From Pelodictyon luteolum (GTDB lineage Bacteria; Bacteroidota; Chlorobiia; Chlorobiales; Chlorobiaceae), in NCBI RefSeq assembly GCF_001622165.1, contig NZ_LVWG01000009.1:1-64000 (forward strand): a stretch of DNA of 64,000 nucleotides, read 5' to 3'. Shown here one piece after another: positions 54,219 to 63,263 of this stretch (the stretch's first letter is position 1; every line of letters begins with the position of its first letter). The position numbers and the translations under genes were made by a program. The notes below the pieces were generated by a model. It was not told the origin of the DNA. It saw only the letters and a program-made list of their open reading frames with translations, and did not search any database.

Positions 54219-55877
54219 CTACCCGACCTTCTGCCCCTCGCGGTAGCTGCGGTAGCTGTTGATGAGGGCGTTGGTCGAAGCATCGTGGGCATCGCTCTCT
54301 TTCTGGGACTGGAGCTCAGGCAGAATCGCTTTGGCCAGCTGCTTTCCGAGCTCTACTCCCCACTGGTCGAACGAGTTGACCTGCCATATCACTCCCTGCA
54401 CAAACACCTTGTGCTCATACATGGCGATGAGGCTTCCGAGCGTAAAGGGATTTATTTCATCCAGCAGGAGCGTATTGGTCGGTCGGTTTCCGGGGAAGAC
54501 CTTGTGCGCCACGAGCATCTGCATCGTTTCTTCATCGACCCCCGCAGCCGCAAGCTCTTCAGATGCCTCCGAAGCACTCTTGCCGCGCATGAGCGCCTCG
54601 GTCTGGGCAAAGCAGTTGGCGACGAGAATGTCATGATGCTCACCTATGGGGTTCTGGGTTTTCAGCGGCAGAATGAAGTCTGCAGGAATGAAACCGGTTC
54701 CCTGATGCAGGAGCTGGAAGAACGCATGCTGTGAATTGGTTCCGGGCTCGCCCCAGATGATCGGTCCGGTGGGATACTCGACCGTATTGCCGAGCCGGTC
54801 TACCCGCTTGCCGTTGCTTTCCATGTCCAGCTGCTGGAGATAGGCCGGAAGGCGATGGAGATACTGGTCATAGGGAATGACGGCGTGGGAGGGTACATCG
54901 AAGAAATTGTTGTACCAGACGCCGAGCAGGGCGAGGATGACGGGAATATTCTCTTCAAGCGGAGCCTCCTGGAAGTGCTCGTCCATGGCCCGGGCTCCCC
55001 GGAGCAGCTCCTGGAAAGCCTCAAACCCCAGATAGAGCGCAATGGAAAGACCGATGGCAGACCAGAGGGAATAACGGCCCCCGACCCAGTCCCAGAACCT
55101 GAACATGTTCTCCGGATCAATGCCGAACTCCACGACCTTCGTGCGGTTGGTCGACACGGCGGCAAAATGCAGGGCGATGTGGGCCGGGTCAATAGCCCTC
55201 GAAAGGAACCACTCCCTGGCGGTCATGGCGTTGGTCAGGGTCTCCTGGGTCGTGAAGGTTTTTGATGCAATGACAAAAAGGGTGGTTTCAGCATCAACCC
55301 TCTTGAGCACTTCGCTGACATGGGTGCCATCGATGTTGGACACAAAGTGTACGGCAATGGCGCCATCTGCGAACGGCCGGAGCGACTCGGTCACCATGCA
55401 GGGACCAAGGTCGGAGCCGCCGATGCCGATGTTTACGACATCAGTAATGCGCTTTCCCGTATACCCCTTCCACTCTCCGCTAACCACCTTGTCGGTGAAC
55501 GCCTTCATCTGCCGGAGCACCGAGTCCACCTCGGCTGGCACATCGAGCCCGTCAATGTTCAGGCTATATCCTGGCGGGCGACGCAATGCGGTATGCAGAA
55601 CCGCACGGTTTTCGGTGAAATTGATCTTTTCTCCCGCGAACATCCCGTCCCGGGCCTCGATGAGGTTCGCCTGCCGGGCAAGCTCTACGAGCAGGCCCAT
55701 GGTCCGGGAGTTGATACGGTTTTTCGAGTAATCAAGAAGCAGGCCGTTCCAGCGGATTGAGAAGTGCTTGAAGCGGTCATGGTCGCTCATGAACATGTCC
55801 CGCATATGGAGTTGCTCGACCTCCTGGCGGTGTGATACGAGGGCGCTCCACGCAGCACTTCTTGAAAGATCCATCAT
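54219..55877 (-). CDS. pgi: Glucose-6-phosphate isomerase
   Basis: 552 residues. [32 protein letters not shown], the signature [18 protein letters not shown] and the second GVEWQVNSF-type segment ([16 protein letters not shown]). It interconverts glucose- and fructose-6-phosphate in the cytosol, needed for glycogen and hexose synthesis in autotrophs. AAGGAA lies before the double ATG (55877, 55874). Confidence 0.95.
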   Translation of the reverse strand: MMDLSRSAAWSALVSHRQEVEQLHMRDMFMSDHDRFKHFSIRWNGLLLDYSKNRINSRTMGLLVELARQANLIEARDGMFAGEKINFTENRAVLHTALRRPPGYSLNIDGLDVPAEVDSVLRQMKAFTDKVVSGEWKGYTGKRITDVVNIGIGGSDLGPCMVTESLRPFADGAIAVHFVSNIDGTHVSEVLKRVDAETTLFVIASKTFTTQETLTNAMTAREWFLSRAIDPAHIALHFAAVSTNRTKVVEFGIDPENMFRFWDWVGGRYSLWSAIGLSIALYLGFEAFQELLRGARAMDEHFQEAPLEENIPVILALLGVWYNNFFDVPSHAVIPYDQYLHRLPAYLQQLDMESNGKRVDRLGNTVEYPTGPIIWGEPGTNSQHAFFQLLHQGTGFIPADFILPLKTQNPIGEHHDILVANCFAQTEALMRGKSASEASEELAAAGVDEETMQMLVAHKVFPGNRPTNTLLLDEINPFTLGSLIAMYEHKVFVQGVIWQVNSFDQWGVELGKQLAKAILPELQSQKESDAHDASTNALINSYRSYREGQKVG

Positions 55878-55919
55878 GATGTTCCTTTGTCCTGTGTTTG
55901 GGGGGTTACTACAATGCCG

Positions 55920-56339
55920 TCAGTACGGTGCATAACGGAGGCGCAGCGTGCAGCCCTCCCTATTACACTCGACGTCGACGATTTCAGCAATGCTGGATAT
56001 AATATACATCCCTCTGCCGGAAGAACGCATAAGGAACTGCGGTTTGGTTGGATCTGCAAGGTCGCGAAGTGCGAATCCGCAGCCGCAGTCCGTCACCTCT
56101 ACCCGGAGCACGGGGCCGTTGGCTTCGAGGGTGGCATCGAGTTGCACGGTAATCGAGAGTTCCTCATGCCCGCAGTTCCCGTGCTGCACAGCGTTGACGA
56201 ACACCTCTTTGAGTGAGAGCTGAAGCTGGCGGCGAAAATCCCGGCTGTACCCCTCCCCCCGGGCAAACGACTCCACCCGCCCCCGAAGGGACTCGTAGGC
56301 ATCCACGTTGCCGTGGAGGGTAAGCATGCAGTTTCCCAT
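55920..56339 (-). CDS. RsbW-like ATPase (anti-sigma/anti-anti-sigma kinase type)
   Basis: 139 residues, a stand-alone HATPase domain: N-box KEVFVNAVQHGN, G1 VTDCGCGF, G2 SSGRGMYIISSIAE. Such proteins inhibit alternative sigma factors or phosphorylate an antagonist (RsbV-type) in serine-kinase switches, or feed a PP2C-type partner elsewhere. No partner gene is in the window. It is 42 bases upstream of pgi on the same strand. Confidence 0.83.
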   Translation of the reverse strand: MGNCMLTLHGNVDAYESLRGRVESFARGEGYSRDFRRQLQLSLKEVFVNAVQHGNCGHEELSITVQLDATLEANGPVLRVEVTDCGCGFALRDLADPTKPQFLMRSSGRGMYIISSIAEIVDVECNREGCTLRLRYAPY

Positions 56340-56486
56340 AGGCCGTTGTCTTTCGAAAGAGCGCCAGAGACCGGTTCCTATGAGGAATGTAGCATTGCAG
56401 GGCCATCAGGACAAACCGGAGCATTCGGAAATGCGGCTTAATTATTTAAGTCAGAAAGAATTTTGTGCTAATTATTTACTACTTAT

Positions 56487-56516
56487 TTGTGTGAATGCAT
56501 TATTTCTTTATATTAA
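56487..56516 (+). promoter_or_regulatory. Putative promoter of amtB
   Basis: TTGTGT (56487-56492) and TATTAA (56511-56516) with 18 bases between them, in an AT-rich stretch 80 bases before amtB. No sigma-54 GG-N10-GC element was found here. Sequence match only. Confidence 0.35.
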
Positions 56517-56595
56517 TCCCAGAAGTTCTCTTAAAGAATTTCCTTAATGGTCAACCTCGCTTAATCTTTTTAACAAACAGTAAACAATCAACAGC

Positions 56596-57921
56596 ATGAA
56601 ACGATCAACGCTGACATCAGGAGCTCTCTCCGTAGGCGCGTTTCTGGCGCTTGCCCTGCTCAGCCCGCCGCTCCAGGCAGCCGAAGCAACGGCGGACGCC
56701 GTCAACGCCTATGCGATAGACAACTTCTTTATCTTCATCTGTGCCGTGCTTGTCCTCTTCATGCAGGCAGGATTCGCTCTGGTCGAAACCGGACTCAACT
56801 CCGCGAAGAACACCGTGAACATCCTGTTCAAGAACCTGATGGACCTTTCAATCGGCGCCATCCTGTTCTACTTCGTAGGATACGGCATCATGTACCCGGG
56901 TGAAGCCTTCTCGGGCGGGTTCTTCGGCTTCGGAGGATTCGGCATCGGTTCCGTGGCACCGGAGACAGCCGCCGGCAACCTGCACCCTGCAGTCGACTTC
57001 CTCTTCCAGGTGGCCTTTGCCGCAACCGCTGCAACCATCGTCTCGGGCGCCGTTGCAGGAAGGATGCAGTTCAAGTCCTACCTGATCTATTCGGCAGTCA
57101 TCAGCGGACTCGTCTATCCCATCAGCGGGTTCTGGCAGTGGGGCGGAGGCTGGTTGAGCGCGCTCGGATTCCATGACTTCGCAGGCTCACTCCTTGTCCA
57201 CGCCCTTGGCGGATTCGCTGGACTTGCAGGCGCGATCGTACTCGGACCAAGGATCGGCAGGTTCAATGCAGACGGAACACCGAACGCCATGCCCGGTCAC
57301 AACCTTGCACTCAGCACGCTCGGTGTCTTCATCCTCCTCATCGGATGGTACGGGTTCAACCCCGGCAGCCAGCTTGCAGTCGTCGGCGCTGACAACACCA
57401 ATGCCGTCATGCTGATCGCAGCCAACACCACCCTTGCGGCAACTGCCGGTGCGGTTGTGGCAATGTTCTTCGCATGGGCGCTCTTCAAGAAGCCCGATCT
57501 CACCATGGGGCTCAACGGCATGCTTGCCGGTCTTGTCGCCATCACGGCCAACTGCGATGCCGTCACCTATGACGAATCGCTCATCATCGGTGCAGTCGGC
57601 GGTATCCTGGTCGTTGCCGGCATCAAGCTGCTCGACGTGCTGAAGATCGATGACCCTGTCGGCGCATGGCCGGTGCATGGACTCAACGGTGTCTGGGGCG
57701 GTGTGGCAGCATGGATCTTCGGCGGACAGCCGATGGTCGCGCAGCTCGTCGGCTCCATCGCCATCCCGCTCTGGGGATTCGCTACAATGCTTGTTCTGTT
57801 CTTCATCCTGAAGGCGATGGGCGTCCTCCGCGTCTCGAGGGACGATGAAATGAAGGGCCTTGACATCTCCGAGCATGAGGAGGAGGCCTACTACGGATTC
57901 CAGATTTTCACAACTCAGTAA
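56596..57921 (+). CDS. amtB: Ammonium transporter AmtB
   Basis: 441 residues. Signal peptide, then 11 helices: MQAGFALVETGLNSAKNTVNIL, HALGGFAGLAGAIVLGPR, GWYGFNPGSQ, and the pore His in VHGLNGVWGG. It admits ammonia/ammonium across the inner membrane. It is followed by a PII gene after 21 bases, the usual pair in which PII blocks the transporter when nitrogen is sufficient. Confidence 0.94.
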   Translation: MKRSTLTSGALSVGAFLALALLSPPLQAAEATADAVNAYAIDNFFIFICAVLVLFMQAGFALVETGLNSAKNTVNILFKNLMDLSIGAILFYFVGYGIMYPGEAFSGGFFGFGGFGIGSVAPETAAGNLHPAVDFLFQVAFAATAATIVSGAVAGRMQFKSYLIYSAVISGLVYPISGFWQWGGGWLSALGFHDFAGSLLVHALGGFAGLAGAIVLGPRIGRFNADGTPNAMPGHNLALSTLGVFILLIGWYGFNPGSQLAVVGADNTNAVMLIAANTTLAATAGAVVAMFFAWALFKKPDLTMGLNGMLAGLVAITANCDAVTYDESLIIGAVGGILVVAGIKLLDVLKIDDPVGAWPVHGLNGVWGGVAAWIFGGQPMVAQLVGSIAIPLWGFATMLVLFFILKAMGVLRVSRDDEMKGLDISEHEEEAYYGFQIFTTQ

Positions 57922-57942
57922 CCAAACAACCGGAGCTCACAC

Positions 57943-58284
57943 ATGAAATACATTGTCGCAATGATCCAGCCCCACAAGCTGCCTGACGTGAAGGCTGCGC
58001 TTGCAGAGGTTGGAGTGAGGAAGATGACGGTTACCAACGCGCTGGGTTGCGGTGCACAGGGAGGCTACACAGAGGTCTACCGCGGCGTACCGAGCGAGGT
58101 CAACCTCCTCAAAAAGATCAAACTGGAAATCGGAGTCAATGAAGAGTATGCCGAAAAAACCGTGAAAGCCATCGTCAAAGGGGCCAAGACCGGTGAAATC
58201 GGAGACGGAAAGATCTTCATCTTCGACCTCCCCGAATGCGTCAGGATCCGCACAGAAGAAAAAGGTGAAGACGCCATCGGATAA
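57943..58284 (+). CDS. glnB: PII signal protein (GlnB/GlnK type) with Ser at the uridylylation position
   Basis: 113 residues, aligning without gaps to E. coli GlnB through residue 60. The T-loop reads [21 protein letters not shown]: Tyr46 is kept but the uridylylated Tyr51 is Ser, and Arg38/Lys40 are Ala/Gly. The C-terminal [11 protein letters not shown] and RIRT ATP-site residues are intact. It should still sense ATP/2-oxoglutarate and bind AmtB but cannot be uridylylated in the E. coli manner. Confidence 0.9.
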   Translation: MKYIVAMIQPHKLPDVKAALAEVGVRKMTVTNALGCGAQGGYTEVYRGVPSEVNLLKKIKLEIGVNEEYAEKTVKAIVKGAKTGEIGDGKIFIFDLPECVRIRTEEKGEDAIG

Positions 58285-58321
58285 GGAAAACAACTGTTCT
58301 TTTCAATAAACAACCCATCGT

Positions 58322-58350
58322 CGGGGTACCCGGAAACCGGGTGCCCCGGC
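58322..58350 (+). terminator. Strong hairpin between PII and porin genes
   Basis: CGGGGTACCCGG and CCGGGTGCCCCG pair around an AAA loop. No T-run follows. It may stabilise or attenuate readthrough from amtB-glnB into the porin gene. Confidence 0.5.
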
Positions 58351-58384
58351 AACCACACAACAATAAGCAAACAGGAGAAATCCA

Positions 58385-59056
58385 ATGAGAAAGACCGCAA
58401 AATTCCTGACACTCGCAGTAGCGCTGGCAGCAACATTCACCGGCACCGCAAAAGCAGACGAAGGCTTCAGCATCGGCGCAGACGTCGTCAGCAGCTATGT
58501 ATGGAGAGGTACAGAATTTGACGGCGGACTGAACATCCAGCCGAGCCTCAGCTACACCTTCGCGGGCATCGGCGTTGAAGTCGGTGCATGGGGCTCGTAT
58601 GCTGTCTCGGAAACTAATGGAACCCGGTATAAGGAGCTTGACCTCTTTGCATCAGTCCCTGTCGGACCTGTGACCATGACGGTTACCAACTACAATTGCA
58701 CTGCCGGCACCGGAAACACATTTGACTTCGGTGAAGACGGCCCGAACGTCGTGGAACTCAGCGCAAGTGGTGATATCGATGACCTGAGCCTTTTGGCCGC
58801 AGTCAATCTCAGCGGTATCGATACCAAAAACGCTGTCTACTGTGAGGTTGGATATGGTTTCTATGACAAGGATGGCTTCACTGCATCTGCTTTTGTTGGC
58901 GGCGGAAGCGAAGCATACTACCGCCCTGGAAGCAGTAGCACAGACTTTGCTGTCGTCAACACGGGCATCTCTGTCTCCAAAGATCGCTACACAGCTGCTT
59001 ACATATACAATCCGGACTCCGAGAAGTCATTTCTCACGTTCATGGCATCGTTCTAA
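58385..59056 (+). CDS. TorF-like outer-membrane porin/barrel protein
   Basis: 223 residues. Signal peptide ending GTAKA, mature start DEGFSIGADVVSSYVWRG as in the TorF family of putative porins, alternating beta strands and a C-terminal Phe (LTFMASF). About 10-12 strands are possible. Sitting after amtB-glnB, it may help small nitrogen compounds cross the outer membrane (inference). Confidence 0.72.
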   Translation: MRKTAKFLTLAVALAATFTGTAKADEGFSIGADVVSSYVWRGTEFDGGLNIQPSLSYTFAGIGVEVGAWGSYAVSETNGTRYKELDLFASVPVGPVTMTVTNYNCTAGTGNTFDFGEDGPNVVELSASGDIDDLSLLAAVNLSGIDTKNAVYCEVGYGFYDKDGFTASAFVGGGSEAYYRPGSSSTDFAVVNTGISVSKDRYTAAYIYNPDSEKSFLTFMASF

Positions 59057-59120
59057 ACCGCTGTTCCATGTTCTTTTCCTTCGACTGTCTTGTGTGTGTG
59101 CTTGACAGAGAGAGCAGCAG

Positions 59121-59147
59121 AAGGGCCTTCGGGCCCTTTCGCTGTTT
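59121..59147 (+). terminator. Intrinsic terminator after the porin gene
   Basis: AAGGGCC and GGCCCTT pair around a TTCG tetraloop, then TCGCTGTTT. A compact, very stable stem 65 bases after the porin stop. Confidence 0.75.
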
Positions 59148-59257
59148 ATGGGGCGGCAGATGCATCCGACCATAGTCTCCGGTACATGCAACAAAGAAGG
59201 TTTGACCTTATCCGGGAAATCATATATTCTTACTTGCAGGATTTTCCAACAAGCCAC

Positions 59258-59491
59258 ATGACAGCCATGGAACTCAGTCGACTCACTGAAAAAGGCCAAA
59301 TGACCATCCCGATCAGGATCCGAAAAAAAATCGGACTAAAAACAGGAGATGTCCTTGATCTTCGTATTGAAGGCGATCACATCATCATGAGGAAAATCAG
59401 GCCGAAGGCGGACCCGTATCTCACGTGTGTTGAAGAATCGCTCTCGGAATGGTATAGCGCGGAGGATGAGGAGGCCTGGGATGGGCTTTGA
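59258..59491 (+). CDS. AbrB/MazE-family antitoxin
   Basis: 77 residues from ATG 59258 (or 74 from 59267). LTEKGQMTIPIRIRKKIGLKTGD is a swapped-hairpin AbrB DNA-binding fold; the acidic C-terminus (EEDEEAWDGL-like) is where MazE proteins grip the toxin. Its 3' end overlaps the toxin by 11 bases. As in other pairs it should repress its own promoter. Confidence 0.85.
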   Translation: MTAMELSRLTEKGQMTIPIRIRKKIGLKTGDVLDLRIEGDHIIMRKIRPKADPYLTCVEESLSEWYSAEDEEAWDGL

Positions 59492-59816
59492 ACAATTTGA
59501 CACGGTAGTGGTTCCTTTTCCTTTCACTGACCGGTCAACAACCAAACGAAGACCTGCCCTGGTAATCTCGACCGGAACCTTCAACCAGTCGCATGACCAT
59601 CTTATCCTCTCGATGATCACAAAGGCAGATAACAGCAGATGGGAAAGCGATTTCGAGATTCTGGACTGGTCAGAAGCCAACCTGATGCACCCTTGCAGAA
59701 TCCGCATGAAATGCTTTACGCTTGAGACAAAGCTCGTAACAAGGAAACTCGGGTCAATTTCAGAACGCGACCGCATCACGGCAGGCTCCGCACTGAAGCG
59801 ATACTTCGGATGCTGA
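59481..59816 (+). CDS. MazF/PemK-family toxin
   Basis: 111 residues. GFEQFDTVVVPFPFTDRSTTKRRPALV is the MazF entry with its conserved P-F-F-x-D and K-R-P-A; LSMITKAD and LVTRKLGSIS follow. MazF enzymes are sequence-specific mRNA ribonucleases. Start ATG 59481 lies inside the antitoxin gene, the classic antitoxin-first coupling. Confidence 0.87.
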   Translation: MGFEQFDTVVVPFPFTDRSTTKRRPALVISTGTFNQSHDHLILSMITKADNSRWESDFEILDWSEANLMHPCRIRMKCFTLETKLVTRKLGSISERDRITAGSALKRYFGC

Positions 59817-59817
59817 A

Positions 59818-60954
59818 TCAGGCGATCTGTTTTTCGTAAATCACATACTCCTTATAGGGCTTGCCTCCGATGACCTTGGCGAGCTTGCTCATGGCCTCGT
59901 TGGACTTGAGCACCCAGCTCATCTCACTGGCGAACAGGCCGTGCTGGCCCCCGTAATCGGCAATATGCGTGTTCAGGATGCTGTCGATCCCCTTGTTGCG
60001 GTACTCGGGCAGCACTCCCATCACAATGGTGCGGACAAGGGAGATGTTGCGCCGGTACCAGAGGAACTTCACGAACCCCCAGGGAGTGAACGGGTTGCCG
60101 TTCACATGGCGGAGCGCCTGGTTGATGTCAGGCAGTGAGAGGGAGAACCCGATGGTACGTCCATTGGAGTCCTCTACGAAATAAATATAGTGCGGGTTGG
60201 CGATCGGCTTCAAACTCTTGGCCATGAAGTCGAACTCCTTGTCCGTCATCGGCACGAACCCCCAGTTTTTCTCCCAGGCGCTGTTGTAGATGTCACGCAC
60301 CAGCTCGATTTCCCGTTCGAAATTCTTCATGTCGATGATCCTGATCGACAGCCCCTCACGCTTCATCACATGCGCCGAGATTTTGCGTAGCCGCGCAATG
60401 TCGATGATCTTCTGGTCGATGTACCATGCCAGCAGTTCCTGACCGACATGGTGACCGGCTTTCTGGACAAGATCGTTGTAATAGGGCGGGTTGTAGAGCA
60501 TGAGGAAGACCGGAGGACTGTCATAGCCTTTGGTAAGCATGCCGCACTGGTCGTTCATTGAAGGGCTGACAGGACCGCGCATGGTGTCCAGCCCTTTTCC
60601 CTTCAGCCAGTCCGCAGCTGCGGCAAAGAGGGCGTCGGCAACCCCCTGGTCGTTCAGGCACTCGAAAAAGCCCCAGAACCCGACACGGTCGCCATGCACC
60701 TCATTATGGCGGCGGTTGGCGATGGCGGCAATGGTTCCGGCCATGGAGCCGTCCTTCCAGGCGGTGAACATTGCAAGTTCTGCATGTTCGTAGAGCGGGA
60801 AAGCCTCAGTGTCCAGCGTCTTCATGTAGTCGGAGATCACCGGCGGCACCCAGTTCTCTTTCAGCTGCCGGTCATCCCGGTAGACCTTCCAGGCGAACTT
60901 GATGAACGCCTTGCGTTCCTGCTTTGTATGCACCTGCCTGATTTCGATGGACAT
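59818..60954 (-). CDS. GNAT-like N-acetyltransferase family protein (hypothetical)
   Basis: 378 residues, cytosolic. Regular features: IKFAWKVYRDDRQWVPP-type start (VYRDDRQLKENWVPP), GFWGFFECLNDQGVADALFAAA, and GVLPEYRNKGIDSIL near the C-terminus, which is a GNAT acetyl-CoA loop. The N-terminal half resembles a degenerate second GNAT unit. A conserved bacterial protein of unknown substrate. Confidence 0.75.
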   Translation of the reverse strand: MSIEIRQVHTKQERKAFIKFAWKVYRDDRQLKENWVPPVISDYMKTLDTEAFPLYEHAELAMFTAWKDGSMAGTIAAIANRRHNEVHGDRVGFWGFFECLNDQGVADALFAAAADWLKGKGLDTMRGPVSPSMNDQCGMLTKGYDSPPVFLMLYNPPYYNDLVQKAGHHVGQELLAWYIDQKIIDIARLRKISAHVMKREGLSIRIIDMKNFEREIELVRDIYNSAWEKNWGFVPMTDKEFDFMAKSLKPIANPHYIYFVEDSNGRTIGFSLSLPDINQALRHVNGNPFTPWGFVKFLWYRRNISLVRTIVMGVLPEYRNKGIDSILNTHIADYGGQHGLFASEMSWVLKSNEAMSKLAKVIGGKPYKEYVIYEKQIA

Positions 60955-60986
60955 TTCGCCCTCCCTCCTCGAATGGTTGTCTCATT

Positions 60987-61010
60987 TAGGAATACAAATC
61001 CCCCTGGAAA
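60987..61010 (-). terminator. Hairpin between DUF2892 and the GNAT-like gene
   Basis: On the minus strand AATCCCCC and GGGGGATT pair around TTTCCA, followed by TTGTATT. It should end the DUF2892 transcript. Confidence 0.55.
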
Positions 61011-61047
61011 GGGGGATTATGTCATTGATAAATCTCCGGCTGAAAGG

Positions 61048-61251
61048 TCACTTGAACGCGTTGCCGGGCTCGACGCCGAGTGCCTTCAGAATGAGGGCCA
61101 TCGGGCAGAAACCGGTGAATGCGGACTGAAGCATCATGGCGCCGACAATGCCGGTGAGCCAGAGCCATCCGGTGCTGATGGTAACAGCAAGGGAAACACT
61201 GACGAGAATGAGAAGTCCAGCTATGGCAAGAACAAGCTTATCGATATTCAT
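61048..61251 (-). CDS. DUF2892 (YgaP-type) small membrane protein
   Basis: 67 residues with two hydrophobic stretches ([17 protein letters not shown] and [19 protein letters not shown]) and the family ending [14 protein letters not shown]. The DUF2892 domain is often fused to a rhodanese (YgaP); here it is alone. Function unknown. Confidence 0.85.
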   Translation of the reverse strand: MNIDKLVLAIAGLLILVSVSLAVTISTGWLWLTGIVGAMMLQSAFTGFCPMALILKALGVEPGNAFK

Positions 61252-61283
61252 GTTGATTTGGGTTATGGTTTAGAAAGCGAAAG

Positions 61284-62336
61284 TCAGAGAATTGAGTGCA
61301 TGGTATCAGCTCCCTCACGCAGCATCCGTTCAGTCTCTTCCCACGAGATGCACTCGTCGGTAATCGAGACGCCGTAATGGAGCTTCTGGGGGTCTTCGGG
61401 AAAAGGCTGGTTGCCGGAACAGATATTGCTTTCGATCATGACGCCGGCAATACTTCTGCTGCCTTCACGCTTCTGGCGGAGGATGTCCTCCCACACCTTC
61501 AGCTGCTGGGCGTGCTGTTTACCGGAATTTGCATGGCTGCAGTCAACAAGCAGGGACTGCTCGAGCCCGGCTTTCTTCAAGAGCGCTTCGGCTTCGGCGA
61601 TGCTCGATGCATCATAATTAGGCCCCTTGCTGCCGCCGCGAAGAACCATGTGCCCGAACGGGTTGCCCTTGGTGGTGATCACGCTGCTGCGCCCTTCCTG
61701 GTCGATGCCGAGAAAACTGTGCGGGTGCATCGCCGAGCGGATGGCGTCAACGGCTACGCCGAGACGGCCGTCCGTCGAGTTTTTGAACCCGACCGGCATG
61801 GAAAGGCCGCTGGCCATCTGCCGGTGCGTCTGCGACTCGATGGTGCGGGCGCCGATGGCAGCCCAGCTGATGACATCGGCCACATACTGCGGGGTAATGG
61901 GGTCAAGGAACTCCGTCGCACAGGGCAGACCCATGGCATTGATTTCAAGGAGCAGCTTGCGGGCATGATAAAGACCGTGCTCGATATCGTAGGTATCGTC
62001 TAGATGCGGATCGTTGATGAACCCTTTCCATCCGATGGTCGTGCGCGGTTTTTCGAAGTAGACCCGCATGACGATGACAAGGTCCTCCTCAAGCTCTTTG
62101 CGCAGGATTGCCAGCCGCTGGGCATACTCGCGGGCAGCGTTGATATCATGAATCGAGCAGGGGCCTACAATGACCAGCATGCGCCGGTCCTTGCCCGTGA
62201 GGATCCCCTCTATTTCGCGACGTCCTGCAGCAATGGCCAGTGCCGCCGCCTCATCAACCGGAAGCCGGTCTTTGAGGTCACCGGGGGAAGAAAGCCGGAT
62301 GATGCTCGAAACCCGTAAATCATGTAACTGTTCCAT
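61284..62336 (-). CDS. aroG: Class I DAHP synthase (AroF/G/H type)
   Basis: 350 residues from ATG 62334-62336; a TTG at 62351 adds five. [48 protein letters not shown] and DCSHANSGK are active-site and metal-binding segments. It condenses PEP and erythrose-4-phosphate, starting the shikimate pathway. Length is that of the feedback-regulated E. coli enzymes, but which amino acid inhibits it is not decided. Confidence 0.94.
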   Translation of the reverse strand: MEQLHDLRVSSIIRLSSPGDLKDRLPVDEAAALAIAAGRREIEGILTGKDRRMLVIVGPCSIHDINAAREYAQRLAILRKELEEDLVIVMRVYFEKPRTTIGWKGFINDPHLDDTYDIEHGLYHARKLLLEINAMGLPCATEFLDPITPQYVADVISWAAIGARTIESQTHRQMASGLSMPVGFKNSTDGRLGVAVDAIRSAMHPHSFLGIDQEGRSSVITTKGNPFGHMVLRGGSKGPNYDASSIAEAEALLKKAGLEQSLLVDCSHANSGKQHAQQLKVWEDILRQKREGSRSIAGVMIESNICSGNQPFPEDPQKLHYGVSITDECISWEETERMLREGADTMHSIL

Positions 62337-62351
62337 CAGCGATACAGACAA

Positions 62352-63263
62352 TAATGCTCAAAAATGCTCGAAGAATGCTCGTTCAAATCAGTCACTGAAG
62401 ATAAAAAAAACCACGAGATATAATGAAGATACCCCACAATAAATTCCAGCGTCAGGGCACACTGCAGTGCAGGGCATCGGCATTATGACGCATCAGGCAC
62501 CACGTCGCCAGTATAACAATCCGTTTAAAATGGAAGCCTTTGAACTGCCCCTCAAGGACAACAAGACCGGCGAAGGAGGCAGCCGATGATCTCGGAGTTT
62601 ATCCAGACGCAAATGCGCCGAGGGCTCGCAAAGAGCGGACAAAGGAAAGACCAAGGCGCTTCTGTCGCTCGAAAAGAAGCTGGGCAAATGGCTTGCAGAG
62701 AGCGCTCTTTTGCCCAGATCCTGGATTGGTCTGACTGCCTTGAGACCACTCACGTGCAGACTGCCATGGGCAGCTACCGCTGGGCGGCCGAGTCAGTTGC
62801 CAGAGACAGGCTGTTTCTGGAGTATCCGGGCATGACTTCATGACCTCGTGTATGCATTCTCCTACTGTTTGGTTAGGATACCATCGTTCGGGTCGGCGTT
62901 TAACTGACCGGCTGAACTCATCGCAGTTGCGCCCGGTTAATAAAAAAGGATAAACCGCCTTGCACTGAAGGATCTTTTTGGAACGCCGGAGTCATTTTTG
63001 TACCGCCAGCAAGAAGAGATGATCGGATTGACGGTGCCAGCTTGACACGGAGCAAATGCCGCAGAGCTGGCTGAGCGGCTGTTTCAGAGGTGGGACGGGA
63101 CGCGGCCGGCATGGCGAGAGGCTATCAGCGCAGCAAGCCAGGCGTAGCGCGTGCAGGCTGGATCACTCCGCCCGGCAATTTCGCCCGGCATCTTCATCCA
63201 TCCCACGCTGCCACCGTCCGGCGTGCACCCCATGACACCACCACTCACTCCACGTCCCCCATT
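62352..63263. other. Gene-poor, degenerate region
   Basis: About 900 bases with no gene I can support. Several 60-90 residue open frames overlap one another on both strands with odd composition and no family. Between 62951 and 63007 three short similar units (TAAACCGCC, GGAACGCC, GTACCGCC, two of them after TTTTTG) resemble the multiple terminal repeats of IS21-type elements. It may be the scar of an insertion sequence or a decayed gene. Confidence 0.45.
62951..63007. repeat. Three short direct repeats, IS21-like end (tentative)
   Basis: ACCGCC at ~62954-62959, TTTTTGGAACGCC ending 62987 and TTTTTGTACCGCC ending 63007. Spacing of 20-30 bases and this kind of motif are seen at IS21-family ends. 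No transposase remains nearby. Confidence 0.25.

Noticed and set aside
62493-62843. Overlapping 60-90 residue frames on both strands
   Set aside because: No conserved motif, no ribosome-binding site and mutual overlap; treated as degenerate DNA.
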